Assembly: GCA_964453155.1 (NCBI GenBank)
Contig: CAYVQU010000131.1
Coordinates: 1 to 15,001, forward strand
Length of the DNA stretch: 15,001 bases
From: CAYVQU01 sp964453155
GTDB taxonomy: Bacteria; Chloroflexota; Anaerolineae; Anaerolineales; UBA11858
Direction of reading: 5' to 3'
The first letter of the stretch is position 1. Every line of letters begins with the position of its first letter. Below the pieces are notes generated by a model, which was not told the DNA's origin, ran no database searches, and worked only from the letters and a program-made list of their open reading frames with translations. The position numbers and the translations under genes were made by a program. This document shows, in pieces, positions 14,425 through 15,001 of the stretch.

Positions 14425-14538
14425 GAGCATAGTTTGTTGGAGCAATTTAATTGATGTTACACAACAAGCAGCCTGAGTAGCGTCAGCGTATTGATGGGTG
14501 AATTTTCTGGCTCATTTGGATATCGCGCGTAACATGAG

Positions 14539-15001
14539 TTACTTGATCGACAGAACAATCCGATCAACGGTTGCCATCAAATGGTCGCGGCCATCTTCTG
14601 GACCGGTGTATTGGGCTTCGATCATGACGGTTGCGTGCCCCATGAAAAAAATGTCTTGGCAGCAAATATCGATGCTGCGCTGACCGACAAAATCCCGATC
14701 GTTTTGAGTGCAAAATCCGGTACGGGTATAAATATATCGATCTCGCAGCATATCCAGGTACCGCCCAATTTTTTCGTCAACGGTTTGCATCCCTGGAATA
14801 CAAGAACGAATTTGGACCTCCCCTGAGAAACCACACGGAGATTGGACGTATATCGCTACAGTCTTTTCCGGGTTTTGAATGATGTAGTTGACACAGCCTT
14901 GATCGGTGGGGTTCCCCTCCAAATCCACCTCGAGCCAGCGGTCAAATTCCTCTAAGGAGGTGTGCAAAAATAAGATCCCATTTTTGAAATGGTCTGGAAG
15001 A
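14539..15001 (-). CDS. Unrecognised protein, 5' end beyond the window
   Basis: The last 154 codons of a minus-strand gene that remains open to the window edge. An apparent start at 14967 is only a TTG (codon of FLHTSLEEFD) with no ribosome-binding site, and the upstream codons (LPDHFKNGILF) read as natural protein, so the true start lies outside. No family is recognised. The visible part has six cysteines, including an adjacent pair in SIDICCQDIFF, and ends in the amphipathic stretch GHATVMIEAQYTG...TVDRIVLSIK, which resembles the last strand and helix of small alpha/beta domains. No membrane segment is seen in this part; a signal peptide could lie off the window. The gene ends 115 nt before a strong terminator and so is transcribed separately from the downstream PBP1C gene. 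Function unknown. Confidence 0.65.
   Translation of the reverse strand, partial: LPDHFKNGILFLHTSLEEFDRWLEVDLEGNPTDQGCVNYIIQNPEKTVAIYVQSPCGFSGEVQIRSCIPGMQTVDEKIGRYLDMLRDRYIYTRTGFCTQNDRDFVGQRSIDICCQDIFFMGHATVMIEAQYTGPEDGRDHLMATVDRIVLSIK

Noticed and set aside
14965..14967. TTG as the start of the 142-codon frame at the right edge
   Set aside because: No ribosome-binding site, and the frame stays open with protein-like codons to the edge, so the gene is treated as partial.
1..15001. CRISPR arrays, tRNA or rRNA genes, insertion sequences, phage genes
   Set aside because: I saw no regularly spaced repeats, cloverleaf-like segments, transposase or integrase motifs.

Overview
The window looks like chromosomal DNA of a member of the Chloroflexota, probably Anaerolineae. 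I infer this from gene content: an unnamed 192-aa family that I associate with that phylum, paired small c-di-AMP receptor (PII-like) proteins, a very long bacterial alpha-2-macroglobulin with extra Ig-like domains, and a PBP1C-type peptidoglycan synthase. No rRNA, tRNA, CRISPR array, transposase or phage gene is visible. Base composition is moderate and even throughout, so nothing suggests a recent island.

Layout. 1-171 is a spacer with a palindromic repeat. 172-1459 (minus strand) holds a YigZ/IMPACT-family gene followed by the unknown 192-aa gene. Divergent from it at 1549-2808 is an MFS exporter of the MFS_3/EntS type, facing a second, different MFS protein (2911-4233, minus). That second transporter lies downstream of two tandem cyclic-di-AMP receptor paralogues (4375-4638 and 4730-5080, minus), and the three may form one transcription unit. 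The spacers here carry short degenerate repeats.

A 211-bp divergent spacer (5081-5290) separates the receptor genes from the alpha-2-macroglobulin gene (5291-11365, plus). Exactly in its middle is a near-perfect 52-nt palindrome, 79 nt from each start codon, with a promoter-like sequence beside it. The macroglobulin gene is followed by an unrecognised 123-aa gene (11440-11811). Both then meet, head-on across a bidirectional terminator, a penicillin-binding protein 1C gene (11860-14361, minus). A gene cut by the window edge (14539-15001, minus) ends in its own terminator just upstream of the PBP gene.

How the genes may work together. Bacterial alpha-2-macroglobulins are known to co-occur with PBP1C (yfhM/pbpC in E. 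coli). They are thought to form an envelope-defence pair: the macroglobulin traps proteases through its CxEQ thioester and PBP1C repairs peptidoglycan. Here the pair is convergent, with a small unknown gene between. c-di-AMP is widely tied to cell-wall and osmotic homeostasis, so c-di-AMP-receptor-like genes divergent from this module across a shared palindrome are the most interesting arrangement in the window. A functional link is inference only.
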